From positions 62,001 to 126,000 of the forward strand of contig JBMOQX010000005.1 in NCBI GenBank assembly GCA_049322755.1: a DNA stretch of 64,000 nt, in the 5' to 3' direction. Positions 1 to 8,298 of the stretch are shown here, piece after piece. The translations under genes and the position numbers were made by a program. The notes below the pieces were generated by a model. That model searched no databases, was not told where the DNA came from, and worked only from the letters and a program-made list of their open reading frames with translations. This DNA is from DATIUV01 sp049322755. GTDB lineage: Bacteria > Pseudomonadota > Gammaproteobacteria > Burkholderiales > UBA6910. Position 1 is the stretch's first letter, and the number at the start of each line of letters is the position of its first letter.

Positions 1-1163
1 TACGCGTACCAGAGCGGGTATTCGAGCAGACTGTGGACCGCCAGCACCGCCAGCAGCGACAGCCACCACGCGGCCGCCGGATCCAGGGGGCGGGCCCGAA
101 GGAACCGCCACGCCCACGCGACGCTGCCGACGACCACGGCCAAGCCCGCCAGCAGGCCCAGCTCGGCCAGCAGCTGGAACACCAGGCTATGGGAATGGTG
201 AAACAGGCCCTGGCCGATGGCCGGGCTGTCCGGCGAGCCGGCAAGGATTTCGTAGTAGCCGTGGGCGTATCCACCCAGCCCCGAGCCGAGCCAGGGCCGG
301 GCCAGAAACAGTTCCCACGCGGCGTGCCAGGCATCGAGGCGGATCGCGAGGCCCACGGCCACCGCGGTGAGACGATCGGCGGAGGTGAGCGCCGGCAGGT
401 CGGGAATCAGCCACGGCACCTTGGCCAGCAGCGTGGCCATCACCAGCCCGGGGAGGAATCCCGCCGCCCAGCGGCCGAGCGCGGGTCGCTCGGCGGGTGC
501 CGCGGCGCGCCGGGCCGCCAAGACCAGCACGGTGAACGCGCCGAGGTAAATCCAGCCCGCGCGGGAGCCGGAAAGGGCCAGCCCGAAAAGCATCAGCGCG
601 GCCAGCGGCACCGCGACGCGCGCCGCCAGCCGCCCGGTCACCTGCAGATACGCCACCGACGCCAGCGCCATCGCGGTGAAGCTGGCGAAATGATTGGCCT
701 GGCCGACGTTGCCGAAGAAAACCCCGGCGTGGCGGTCCAGGATGAAGTCATCCCACACACCCTGGGCGTCGTAGTACTGCAGCAGCGCCATCACCACGCT
801 GGCCGCGCCGCCCAGCGCAACCGCCTGGGCGAGGCCGTTCGCGACGCGGGAAAAGCCCAGCGCTTCCACCAGCGTCCGCCCCAGCACCGCGCAGCCGCCC
901 GCCCACACCAGGTAGAGGAGCGCCACCACGATCTGCTCCGGATAAGGTGCCATCCGCAGCACGAGCTGCAGCAGCAGCAGTCCGCCCAGCGCCAGCAGCA
1001 CCCAGCCGATGCGCGGCAGCTGCAGCGCGTTGCGCGGCGCCAGCACCAGGCCGGCCGCCAGGGCCGCCAGGCTGAAGCCGAACGCCAGCGCCTCCGCGTG
1101 CAGGCTCGGCAGCGGGGGGACGTGGCGCCAGCCGAGAAATGGCAGGACCCAGGCGAGCCCCAT
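1..1163 (-). CDS. O-antigen ligase / PglL-like glycan ligase (C-terminus outside window)
   Basis: Reading the minus strand gives a continuous hydrophobic protein with many membrane spans; its C-terminal end runs off the left edge. The first 60 residues contain PLPSLHAEALAF, an N-terminal pattern of the Wzy_C/PglL ligase family, and the last visible residues read HSLLEYPLWYA, a family hallmark near the end of the ligase domain. Such enzymes move a lipid-linked glycan from undecaprenyl pyrophosphate to lipid A core or to protein on the periplasmic face of the inner membrane. The start is taken at the ATG at 1163; the frame stays open further upstream with only weak start codons and no clear ribosome site, so the N-terminus is uncertain. 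No glycan cluster is visible here, so acceptor specificity (LPS or pilin) cannot be told. Confidence 0.75.
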   Translation of the reverse strand, partial: MGLAWVLPFLGWRHVPPLPSLHAEALAFGFSLAALAAGLVLAPRNALQLPRIGWVLLALGGLLLLQLVLRMAPYPEQIVVALLYLVWAGGCAVLGRTLVEALGFSRVANGLAQAVALGGAASVVMALLQYYDAQGVWDDFILDRHAGVFFGNVGQANHFASFTAMALASVAYLQVTGRLAARVAVPLAALMLFGLALSGSRAGWIYLGAFTVLVLAARRAAAPAERPALGRWAAGFLPGLVMATLLAKVPWLIPDLPALTSADRLTAVAVGLAIRLDAWHAAWELFLARPWLGSGLGGYAHGYYEILAGSPDSPAIGQGLFHHSHSLVFQLLAELGLLAGLAVVVGSVAWAWRFLRARPLDPAAAWWLSLLAVLAVHSLLEYPLWYA

Positions 1164-1213
1164 CAGCGCGAGGCCCGCCCGGGCGGTGAGCGGCGCTCGC
1201 GCCGCCGCGGGTA

Positions 1214-1429
1214 TCAGGCGGCGCCGGCCGGCTTCACGCCCGGCTTCCGGATGATGAGTTCGAGCGGGCAAAAGCAGGTGAAGCCGCTCTGGAACAGGTT
1301 CAGCCCCACGAACGCGGTGAACCAGAGCCAGTTCACGTCGTGGAAGATGGGGCTGGCCTCGACGCCCAGGCCGAGGGAGAGCAGGACGAAGAAGCCCGCG
1401 ACGATGCGGACAACGCGTTCCGTGGTCAT
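1214..1429 (-). CDS. YgaP-like transmembrane protein (DUF2892)
   Basis: A 71-residue protein with two hydrophobic spans (about residues 9-24 and 29-50) followed by the family ending GLNLFQSGFTCFCPLELII. This is the membrane module of E. coli YgaP, where it is fused to a rhodanese sulfurtransferase; here the rhodanese part is absent. The ATG at 1429 starts MTTERVV; an in-frame GTG lies four codons upstream. It follows the RND permease by about 45 bp on the same strand and is probably the last gene of that unit. Two Cys in FTCFCP are notable. DUF2892 proteins often sit beside ArsR-family sulfur or redox regulators, as ygaP does with ygaV, and this is the arrangement here. The molecular role of the membrane module alone is not established. 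Confidence 0.8.
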   Translation of the reverse strand: MTTERVVRIVAGFFVLLSLGLGVEASPIFHDVNWLWFTAFVGLNLFQSGFTCFCPLELIIRKPGVKPAGAA

Positions 1430-1473
1430 GATGGATGCCACCTATGCTAAGCAAAAAAGCGCGCGCGCGAAAC

Positions 1474-4400
1474 CTAGGCCGGGATGGCGCCCTCGCGGCG
1501 CCAGTGGGCGGCGTAGTAGAGCACCGGGATCACCACCAGCGTCAGCACCGTCGACGCCAGGATGCCGAAGATCAGCGAGATGGCGAGCCCGTTGAAGATC
1601 GGATCGTCGAGGATGAACAGCGCGCCCACCATGGCGGCGATGCCGGTGAGTGCGATCGGCTTGGCGCGGGTGGCGGCGGACGCCACCACCGCGTCGTCGA
1701 AGGGCATGCCCTCCGCGTGCTTCAGGTTGACGAAATCCACCAGCAGGATGGAATTGCGCACGATGATGCCGGCGAGCGCGATCATGCCGATCATCGAGGT
1801 GGCGGTGAACTGCGCCCCGAGCAGCGCATGGCCCGGCATCACCCCGATCACGGTGAGCGGAATCGGGGCCATGATGATGAGCGGCGTCAGATAGGAGCCG
1901 AACTGCGCCACCACCAGCAGGTAGATCAGCACCAGGCCGACGGCGTAGGCGATGCCCATGTCGCGGAAGGTCTCGTAGGTCACCTGCCATTCGCCGTCCC
2001 ACTTGAACGCGTAGCCGGCGTAAGGATCCTCCGGCTGGCGGATGAAATACTCGGTCAGGGTCCCGCCCTGCTCCAGCGCCACGCCGGCGATGCCGCCGCG
2101 GGCCTTGAACATGCCATAGAGCGGGCTGTCGGCGCCGCCGGCCACGTCCCCCACCACGTACACCACCGGCAGCAGGTCCTTGCGATAGATGGTCTTCTCG
2201 CGCTCCACGGGAACGGCTTCCACCAGTTCCGAAAGCCGGATCAGCGTCCCGTCCCGGGCGCGCACCGGCAGCTTGAGCAGATCCTCCAGACTGCCCTGGC
2301 GCTCGGCGGGGAGCGTCAGCCGCACCGGGATCTCGTACTTGGCGGCGCCGCTGTGGATCGGCGTCACATTGACGCCCTGCAGTCCCATCATCATGGTCTG
2401 GACCACGTCTTCCTGGGCCACGCCTTTCTGCGCCGCCTTGGTCTGGAGCACCCGCAACTGGATCTTGGGCGCATCCTCGTCAACGCTGTCGTCAATGGCG
2501 GTCATGCCGGGCGTGGCCTCGAACTGCCGGCGCACGGCCTTCGCCACCGCCGCCTGGCCCGCGTAGTCGGGACCGTAGACCTCCGCCACCACCGGCGAGA
2601 GCACCGGCGGTCCCGGCGGGACCTCGACGATCTTCACGTTGGCGCCGGCCGCGCGGGCAATCGCTTCGATCGGCTCGCGCACCGCCTGCGCCACCTCGTG
2701 GCTGGTGCGGTCGCGCCGGTCCTTGTGCCGCAGGTTGACCTGGATGTCGCCCAGCTCCGAGCTGGCGCGCAGGAAGTACTGCCGCACCAGGCCGTTGAAG
2801 TTGATCGGCGAGGCGGTGCCGGCGTAGGTCTGATAATCGGTGACTTCCGGCACGGTGCCGAGGAAGGCGCCCATGCGCTCGAGCACCCGGGCGGTTTCCT
2901 CCACCGGCGTCCCCACCGGCATGTCCACCACCACCTGGAACTCCGACTTGTTGTCGAACGGCAGCATCTTCAGGATCACCCATTGCATCGCCGGCAAGGC
3001 CACGCTCGCCAGGATCAGCGCCAGCACGCCGATCCACAGCCGGCGCCGGTTGCGGGCCCCGGTCCTGCCGCCGAGAAAAGGCCGCAGCATCCGCTCCGCG
3101 ACCCGGCCCGGGCCCGGGCTGCGGCCCTCTGCGTGGGCCTGCTGCCGGCCGAGCAGGCGCAGCGCCAGCCACGGCGTCACCACGAACGCGACGGCAAGCG
3201 AGATCAGCATCCCCATCGACGCGTTGATCGGAATCGGGCTCATGTACGGTCCCATGAGGCCGGTGACGAACGCCATCGGCAGCAGCGCGGCAATCACCGT
3301 GAACGTCGCCAGGATGGTGGGGCCGCCGACTTCGTCCACGGCCTCCGGGATCACCTCGGCGAGCGGCTTGCGGTCGATGGCGCGGCGGCGGTGGATGTTC
3401 TCCACTACCACGATGGCGTCGTCCACCAGGATGCCGATGGAGAAGATGAGCGCAAACAGCGACACGCGGTTGAGGGTGAACCCCCAGGCCCAGGACGCGA
3501 ACAGCGTCGCCGCCAGCGTCAGCACCACCGCGACACCGACGATCACCGCCTCCCGCCGCCCCAGCGCCAGCAGCATCAACACCACCACCGATGCGGTGGC
3601 GAAGGCCAGCTTCTGGATCAGCTTCATCGCCTTGTCGTCGGCGGTTTCCCCGTAGTTGCGGGTCACCGTCACCTCGACGCCCTCGGGGACCACCGTCCCG
3701 CGCAGCTGGTCCATGCGCCGGATCAGCCGCTCGGCCACGTCCACCGCGTTCTCTCCGGGCTTCTTCGACACCTGGAGGGTGAGCGCGGGCGTCTCGCCGC
3801 GCGCCGCCAGGCCCTTGTCACCCGCCGCCGGTCCGGTGCCGAACACCACGTAGTTCTCCGGTTGCTCCGGGCCGTCGCGCACCTCGGCAACGTCGCTGGT
3901 GAACACCGGACGCCCGCCGTGGACCCCCACCATCAGGCGCTTCACGTCGGCGCTGCTGGCGAGGAAGGTGCCGGTCTGCACCAGGATCTCGCGGTTGTCG
4001 GCGACGATGCTGCCGGACGGCTGCGAAGCATTGGCGCGCTTGAGCGCGTTGCCGATGTCCTGGGCCGAGACGCCGAAGGCGTTGAGGCGATCCGGGTCCA
4101 GCAGGACGCGCACCACGTGGCGCGGACCGCCGATGGTGCTCACCTCGCGGGTGCCGGGAATGCGCTTCAGTTCGACCTCGACCGCGTGGGCCACCTGCCG
4201 CAGCTCGAACGCGCCGCGCCCGGCGTCCGCGCTCCAGAGCGTGAACGTGACGATGGGTACGTCGTCGATGCCCACCGGCTTGATCAGCGGCTCGCCCACG
4301 CCCAGGTCGGGGGAAAGCCAGTCCCGGTTGGAGAACACGGTGTCGTAGAGCCGCACCAGCGCCTGGGTCCGGTCCTCGCCCACCTTGAACTCCACGGTAA

Positions 4401-4722
4401 TGACCGCGGCGCCGGGTCGCGACACCGAATAGACGTGCTCGATGCCGGTGATCTGGGACAGCACCTGCTCGGCGGGGATCGCGACCAGGTTCTCCACGTC
4501 CCGCGCCGACGCGCCGGGAAACGGCACGTGGATGTTGGCCATGGTGACGTTGATCTGGGGCTCCTCCTCGCGCGGCGTCACCGCCACCGCGAACAACCCC
4601 AGCAGCAGTGCCACCAGCGCGATCAGCGGGGTCAGCTGAGAGCCGAGAAAGAACCGCGCAATGCGGCCGGAAATCCCCAAGGGACCGCCCGTCGGCGCCG
4701 CGTCGTCGTCCCCCGGCGTCAC
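1474..4722 (-). CDS. RND efflux transporter, inner-membrane permease subunit
   Basis: A protein of 1082 residues, the normal size for the AcrB superfamily. The first span follows about 30 residues in (LTPLIALVALLLGLFAVAV), then a porter domain, a block of membrane helices, a second porter domain and a final helix block ending VLTLVVIPVLYY. Helix 4 holds the proton-relay signature GILVDDAIVVVENI with the paired Asp. The start is GTG at 4722, two bases after the stop of the upstream adaptor gene, so the two are translationally coupled. It is an inner-membrane proton antiporter that would work with the adaptor and an outer-membrane channel. No outer-membrane factor is encoded nearby, so TolC or a remote partner is presumed. 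The substrate cannot be read from sequence. Confidence 0.93.
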   Translation of the reverse strand: MTPGDDDAAPTGGPLGISGRIARFFLGSQLTPLIALVALLLGLFAVAVTPREEEPQINVTMANIHVPFPGASARDVENLVAIPAEQVLSQITGIEHVYSVSRPGAAVITVEFKVGEDRTQALVRLYDTVFSNRDWLSPDLGVGEPLIKPVGIDDVPIVTFTLWSADAGRGAFELRQVAHAVEVELKRIPGTREVSTIGGPRHVVRVLLDPDRLNAFGVSAQDIGNALKRANASQPSGSIVADNREILVQTGTFLASSADVKRLMVGVHGGRPVFTSDVAEVRDGPEQPENYVVFGTGPAAGDKGLAARGETPALTLQVSKKPGENAVDVAERLIRRMDQLRGTVVPEGVEVTVTRNYGETADDKAMKLIQKLAFATASVVVLMLLALGRREAVIVGVAVVLTLAATLFASWAWGFTLNRVSLFALIFSIGILVDDAIVVVENIHRRRAIDRKPLAEVIPEAVDEVGGPTILATFTVIAALLPMAFVTGLMGPYMSPIPINASMGMLISLAVAFVVTPWLALRLLGRQQAHAEGRSPGPGRVAERMLRPFLGGRTGARNRRRLWIGVLALILASVALPAMQWVILKMLPFDNKSEFQVVVDMPVGTPVEETARVLERMGAFLGTVPEVTDYQTYAGTASPINFNGLVRQYFLRASSELGDIQVNLRHKDRRDRTSHEVAQAVREPIEAIARAAGANVKIVEVPPGPPVLSPVVAEVYGPDYAGQAAVAKAVRRQFEATPGMTAIDDSVDEDAPKIQLRVLQTKAAQKGVAQEDVVQTMMMGLQGVNVTPIHSGAAKYEIPVRLTLPAERQGSLEDLLKLPVRARDGTLIRLSELVEAVPVEREKTIYRKDLLPVVYVVGDVAGGADSPLYGMFKARGGIAGVALEQGGTLTEYFIRQPEDPYAGYAFKWDGEWQVTYETFRDMGIAYAVGLVLIYLLVVAQFGSYLTPLIIMAPIPLTVIGVMPGHALLGAQFTATSMIGMIALAGIIVRNSILLVDFVNLKHAEGMPFDDAVVASAATRAKPIALTGIAAMVGALFILDDPIFNGLAISLIFGILASTVLTLVVIPVLYYAAHWRREGAIPA

Positions 4723-4724
4723 GG

Positions 4725-5750
4725 TCAGCTTCCCCGCGGGCGCGAAGCCGCGATGCCGGCCTTCACCGGGTCGAGCGCGACGCGCTCGCCGGAAGCAAGG
4801 CCGGCGAGGATCTCCACGCCGCCATCCGCCACGGTTTCGCCGACCCGCACCTGGCGCAGGGAGATGCGCCCGTCATCGGCGATCACGTAGACGGCGGCCA
4901 CCTCGCTGCGCCGCAGGATGGAGGAGGCCGGAACCGTGAGCCGCTTCGCCCGGCCCACCGGGAACAGGGCCCGCGCGAACATGCCAGGCAGAACGCCGGC
5001 CGTGTCGGGCGGCAGGTCAAGGCGCACGCGGGTGGTGTGGGTGTCGGGGTCGGCCGACGGCTGCACCGTCACGGAGCGCGCAGTCACCCGCCGGTCGACG
5101 GCGGGAATGACGACCTCCACCGGGTCCGCGGGATTGAAGTCCTTCAACTGGCGCTGCGGAAGGTAGGCCACCGCCCGCAATTCGCCCGGGTCGAACCCGG
5201 TCATCAGGGGCTGTCCCGGCCGCACCGCCTCGCCCAGTTCCACGTGACGGGTCACCACGACCCCGCTGTAAGGCGCGGCCACCGTGGCGTACTGGCGGGT
5301 GGTGCGGGCGATTCCCACGCTCGCGCGGCGCGCTTCCACCAGCGCCTTGGCGGCCTCGTAGTCGGCCCGGGCGTTGTCCAGGGCCGCCTTGCTGACGAAC
5401 TTGCGCTCGTACAGGCGCTGGTAGCGCTCGTACTGGGCACGGGCGTTCTCGAACTGGGTCTGGGCCTGGGCCAGGATCGCCTGGGCCTCGGCCAGGGCCT
5501 GGCTGGCCTCGGAATCGTCGATGCGCAGGATGACGTCGCCCTGCTTCACGCGATCCCCCACATCGAAGCGGATGTCCATGACGCGCCCGGCAATCTGGGC
5601 CGAGACCGTGGACTGTTTCACCGCTTCCACCACCGCCTCGGCGGAATGAATCAGCGGAAGGTCGCGGTACTCGACCGTTGCGGTTGCCAGCGGGTCTGCC
5701 ACCACCGATCCGGCGGCGAGCAGGGGGAGAATGAAAAGCATTGAGCGCAT
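4725..5750 (-). CDS. RND efflux periplasmic adaptor (membrane fusion protein)
   Basis: The 341-residue protein starts at ATG 5750 (MRSMLFILPLLAAGSVVADP), which supplies a signal peptide and has AGGG upstream; a longer in-frame reading exists but would overlap the promoter. After the signal peptide come a biotinyl-lipoyl-like half (VSAQIAGRVMDIRFDVGD), a helical hairpin of about 90 residues (AEAQAILAQAQTQFENARAQ), the second lipoyl half (VAAPYSGVVVTRHVELGEAV) and a beta-barrel domain. It bridges the permease and an outer-membrane channel. It is the first gene of the transporter pair, and its promoter lies beneath the palindrome at 5762-5785. Confidence 0.92.
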   Translation of the reverse strand: MRSMLFILPLLAAGSVVADPLATATVEYRDLPLIHSAEAVVEAVKQSTVSAQIAGRVMDIRFDVGDRVKQGDVILRIDDSEASQALAEAQAILAQAQTQFENARAQYERYQRLYERKFVSKAALDNARADYEAAKALVEARRASVGIARTTRQYATVAAPYSGVVVTRHVELGEAVRPGQPLMTGFDPGELRAVAYLPQRQLKDFNPADPVEVVIPAVDRRVTARSVTVQPSADPDTHTTRVRLDLPPDTAGVLPGMFARALFPVGRAKRLTVPASSILRRSEVAAVYVIADDGRISLRQVRVGETVADGGVEILAGLASGERVALDPVKAGIAASRPRGS

Positions 5751-5761
5751 GGCGGACCCTG

Positions 5762-5792
5762 ATATATTAGCACGTGCTAATATATGAACCAA
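5762..5792 (-). promoter_or_regulatory. Promoter of the RND unit covered by a perfect 24-bp palindrome
   Basis: Positions 5762-5785 form a perfect palindrome with half-site ATATATTAGCAC. On the minus strand a -35-like TTGGTT (5792-5787) and a -10-like TAATAT (5769-5764) are separated by exactly 17 bases, so the palindrome covers the spacer and the -10. It ends 11 bp before the adaptor start codon. AT-rich dyads over a promoter are typical of ArsR-family operators, and an ArsR gene lies just upstream; the pairing is inferred. Confidence 0.72.
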
Positions 5793-5851
5793 AACCGGAG
5801 TTTCAAGGCTACGCCGGGGTACGCCCCCGGGCGTTGCGCTGGATCAAACGG

Positions 5852-6217
5852 TCAGGCGGTATAGCCGCAGAACACGTCCCGCATCATGCTGATGAGCTTC
5901 AGCGTGCGCGGGTCGGCGATGCGGTAGTAGACGCGATTGGCATCCTTGCGGGTGCGCAGGACGCCCTTGTCGCGCAAAATGGCGAGATGCTGGCTGATAT
6001 TGCTCTGGGAGGTCCCGACCGCCTCGACGATTTCCTGGACGCTGACCTCGTTTCCCCCCAGAACGCAGAGAATCTTCAGCCGCAATGGATGGGACATGGC
6101 CTTCATCGCGCGGGAAGCCTGCTCGATGTGCTCGTCCTGGTCGATCAGATGGTTGGTAAAGTCCATTTCGGGCACCGTCGTGGCAAGCATGTTGCGATTC
6201 GCTGCAAGGCAGTCCAT
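5852..6217 (-). CDS. ArsR-family regulator with BigR/YgaV-type cysteine pair
   Basis: A winged-helix repressor of up to 121 residues; family members of about 100 residues suggest that the in-frame ATG at 6166 (MDFTNHL) may be the real start. The core reads AMSHPLRLKILCVLGGNEVS, then the recognition helix SQSNISQHLAILRDKG and the wing. The metal-site motif ELCVCDL of arsenic or cadmium sensors is missing. Instead there is one Cys in helix 2 (KILCVL) and one near the C-terminus (MRDVFCGYTA). These match the two Cys that form a disulfide or polysulfide link in the persulfide sensors BigR, SqrR and YgaV. It is transcribed toward the RND genes and is separated from them by the palindromic operator. 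Sensing of persulfide or another thiol-reactive signal is inference. Confidence 0.85.
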   Translation of the reverse strand: MDCLAANRNMLATTVPEMDFTNHLIDQDEHIEQASRAMKAMSHPLRLKILCVLGGNEVSVQEIVEAVGTSQSNISQHLAILRDKGVLRTRKDANRVYYRIADPRTLKLISMMRDVFCGYTA

Positions 6218-6291
6218 AAGGCTTTTATAAAATATACACCAATTTTTTTGCCCTCACCCGGGGTTTTGTCACCAAAATGAAGGGACTGGCG
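6218..6291. promoter_or_regulatory. AT-rich divergent promoter region between arsR-like gene and gpmA
   Basis: The stretch around 6222-6250 is much more AT-rich than its surroundings and includes TATAAAAT (6226-6233, plus strand) and a run of seven T. It must hold promoters for both directions. No well-spaced -35 was found, and no hairpin that would make the T run a terminator. Confidence 0.45.
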
Positions 6292-7038
6292 ATGCACAAA
6301 CTGGTGCTGCTGCGGCACGGCGAGAGCGTCTGGAACAGGGAAAACCGGTTCACGGGCTGGACCGACGTCGATCTCTCGGACAAGGGCCTCGAAGAAGCCC
6401 GGGCGGCCGGGCGCCTTCTGCGTGAAGAAGGCTACACGTTCGACGCAGCGTACACGTCGGTGCTCAAGCGGGCGATCCGGACACTGTGGATCACGCTGGA
6501 CTGCATGGACCTGATGTGGATCCCGGTCCACAACTCCTGGCGCCTCAACGAGCGCCACTACGGCGCGTTGCAGGGCCTCAACAAGGCCGAAACCGCGGCC
6601 AAGTACGGCGATCAGCAGGTACTGGTGTGGCGCCGAAGCTATGACACCCCGCCGCCCGCCCTGGAGCGCGCCGACCCGCGTTTTCCCGGCAACGACCCGC
6701 GTTATCGCGACCTGGCGCCCGGCGAGTTGCCCCTGACCGAATCGCTCAAAGACACCGTGGCGCGGTTCCTGCCCTATTGGAACGACACCATCGCTCCCGC
6801 CGTGAGGGCAGGCCGGCGCGTGATCGTCGCCGCCCACGGCAACTCCATCCGCGCGCTGGTGAAGTATCTGGACGGGATCAGCGAGAAAGACATCGTCGGG
6901 CTCAACATCCCCACCGGCATCCCCCTGGTCTACGAGCTGGATTCCGGCCTGAAACCGATCCGCCACTATTATCTTGGCAACGCCGAGGCCGCTGCCGCCG
7001 CGGCCCAGGCGGTCGCCAACCAGGGCCGGGCGCGGTAG
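6292..7038 (+). CDS. gpmA: 2,3-bisphosphoglycerate-dependent phosphoglycerate mutase
   Basis: The 248-residue cytosolic enzyme interconverts 3- and 2-phosphoglycerate in glycolysis and gluconeogenesis. The phosphohistidine motif LLRHGESVWN is at residues 6-15, followed by NRFTGWTDVDLS, RLNERHYGALQGLNK and the second catalytic His in AAHGNSIRALVKYLD. The ATG at 6292 is preferred over the one at 6277 because AAGGGA lies just upstream of it and the protein then begins MHKLVLLRHGES like its relatives. It stands divergent from the arsR-like gene and is followed after 3 bp by an envC-like gene. Confidence 0.96.
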   Translation: MHKLVLLRHGESVWNRENRFTGWTDVDLSDKGLEEARAAGRLLREEGYTFDAAYTSVLKRAIRTLWITLDCMDLMWIPVHNSWRLNERHYGALQGLNKAETAAKYGDQQVLVWRRSYDTPPPALERADPRFPGNDPRYRDLAPGELPLTESLKDTVARFLPYWNDTIAPAVRAGRRVIVAAHGNSIRALVKYLDGISEKDIVGLNIPTGIPLVYELDSGLKPIRHYYLGNAEAAAAAAQAVANQGRAR

Positions 7039-7041
7039 CGC

Positions 7042-8217
7042 GTGTCTCGCGCCTTCACAGCGGCGATGCTCGCCGCCGCGCTGGTGTTGTCCACGCCGGC
7101 GCTCGGGGCGAAGGCCGCGCCCAAGGAAGAGCTGGAAGAGCTCCGCGGGCGCCTGAAGGCGCTGCAGCGCGAGCTCGAGCAGGCGGAGGAATCGCGGGGC
7201 GAGGCCGCGGACGCGCTCAAGGCGTCGGAGCAGGCCATCAGCGAGTCGAACCGCAAGCTGCGTGGGCTCGAAGACCGGCGCCAGGAGATCGACCGCCGGC
7301 TCGACGACCTGCGGCGCGACCGGCGCGCGCTCGAAGAGCGGGTCGCCGGCCAGCGCGAGGCCGTCGGGCGCCTGTTGCACCAGCAGTACCTGGCCGGGCG
7401 CGGCGAGACCCTGCGCCTGCTGCTCAACGGCCAGGATCCCAACCGGATCAGCCGCGAACTGCATTACCTCACCTATATTTCCCGCGCCCGCGCCGAGCTG
7501 GTCAAGGCGGTGCAGACGGACCTGGGCCGGCTGGAGCAGAACCTCGCCGAAACCGAGCGCGAACGCGTGCGCCTGGACGAGGTGGCGAACGAAGCCTCGG
7601 AGGAACGCAAGCGCCTGGAAAAGGAAACGCAGGAGCGCAAGGAGGTGCTGGCGAAGCTCTCGCGCCAGATCCGGGAGCAGCGCCGCGAGGTGGACAAGCT
7701 CAAGCGCGACGAGACGCGGCTCACCAGGCTGGTGGACGAGCTGAACCGGATGCTGGCGAAAAAGCGTCCGCAGGCGTCCATCAAGAACCTGGCAACCCCC
7801 GACGCGTCGCTGGACGGCCGCGCGTTTCAGGACCTCAAGGGCCGGCTGCGCCTGCCGGTGGCGGGGGAACTCGCACACCGTTTCGGCAGCCCAAGGGAAG
7901 GCAATCTGACGTGGAAGGGCCTGTTCATCCGCTCCGGGCCGGGACAGGAGGTCAAGGCGGTGGCCACCGGCGTCGTGGTCTTCGCCGACTGGTTGCGGGG
8001 ATTTGGAAACTTGCTGATACTTGACCATGGTCAGGGCTTCATGAGCCTCTACGGGTTCAATGAGGCGCTGCTCAGGCAGGTGGGCGAGCGGGTCAAGGGT
8101 GGCGATGCGGTCGCGCAAGTCGGCAGTACGGGCGGCAGTTCCGAGGCAGGCCTGTATTTCGAGATCCGTCACGAAGGAAAACCGCTGGACCCCATGCAGT
8201 GGGTAACGCTGCGTTAG
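7042..8217 (+). CDS. envC: Murein hydrolase activator EnvC-like protein
   Basis: The 391-residue exported protein starts at GTG 7042, right after gpmA, with a signal peptide to about residue 25. A long coiled coil (roughly 30-240) rich in Glu, Arg and Leu is followed by a C-terminal LytM/M23 domain from about residue 275. The zinc ligands of active LytM peptidases are not kept: the usual HxH is LYFEIRH and the first His motif is WKGLFIR, as in E. coli EnvC. It should therefore activate periplasmic amidases at the division septum rather than cut murein itself. It probably shares a transcript with gpmA and ctpA. Confidence 0.9.
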   Translation: MSRAFTAAMLAAALVLSTPALGAKAAPKEELEELRGRLKALQRELEQAEESRGEAADALKASEQAISESNRKLRGLEDRRQEIDRRLDDLRRDRRALEERVAGQREAVGRLLHQQYLAGRGETLRLLLNGQDPNRISRELHYLTYISRARAELVKAVQTDLGRLEQNLAETERERVRLDEVANEASEERKRLEKETQERKEVLAKLSRQIREQRREVDKLKRDETRLTRLVDELNRMLAKKRPQASIKNLATPDASLDGRAFQDLKGRLRLPVAGELAHRFGSPREGNLTWKGLFIRSGPGQEVKAVATGVVVFADWLRGFGNLLILDHGQGFMSLYGFNEALLRQVGERVKGGDAVAQVGSTGGSSEAGLYFEIRHEGKPLDPMQWVTLR

Positions 8218-8298
8218 AAAAGGCGGCGGCCGTTGCCGGGACTGTCACGCGAGGTGCGTGCGCCGGCAAGCCAGGGTCGTCCGCAGGAGCCATAGGCA

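Noticed and set aside
33..1595. Long plus-strand open frame opposite the ligase and DUF2892 genes
   Set aside because: Arg/Gln/His-rich composition, no domain; the minus strand has clear membrane-protein motifs in the same DNA.
1435..4890. 1151-codon open frame antisense to the RND permease
   Set aside because: Product of high GC content: His/Arg-rich and featureless, while the minus strand encodes a full AcrB-type protein.
6242..6249. Run of T upstream of gpmA as a terminator
   Set aside because: No stem precedes it on either strand.
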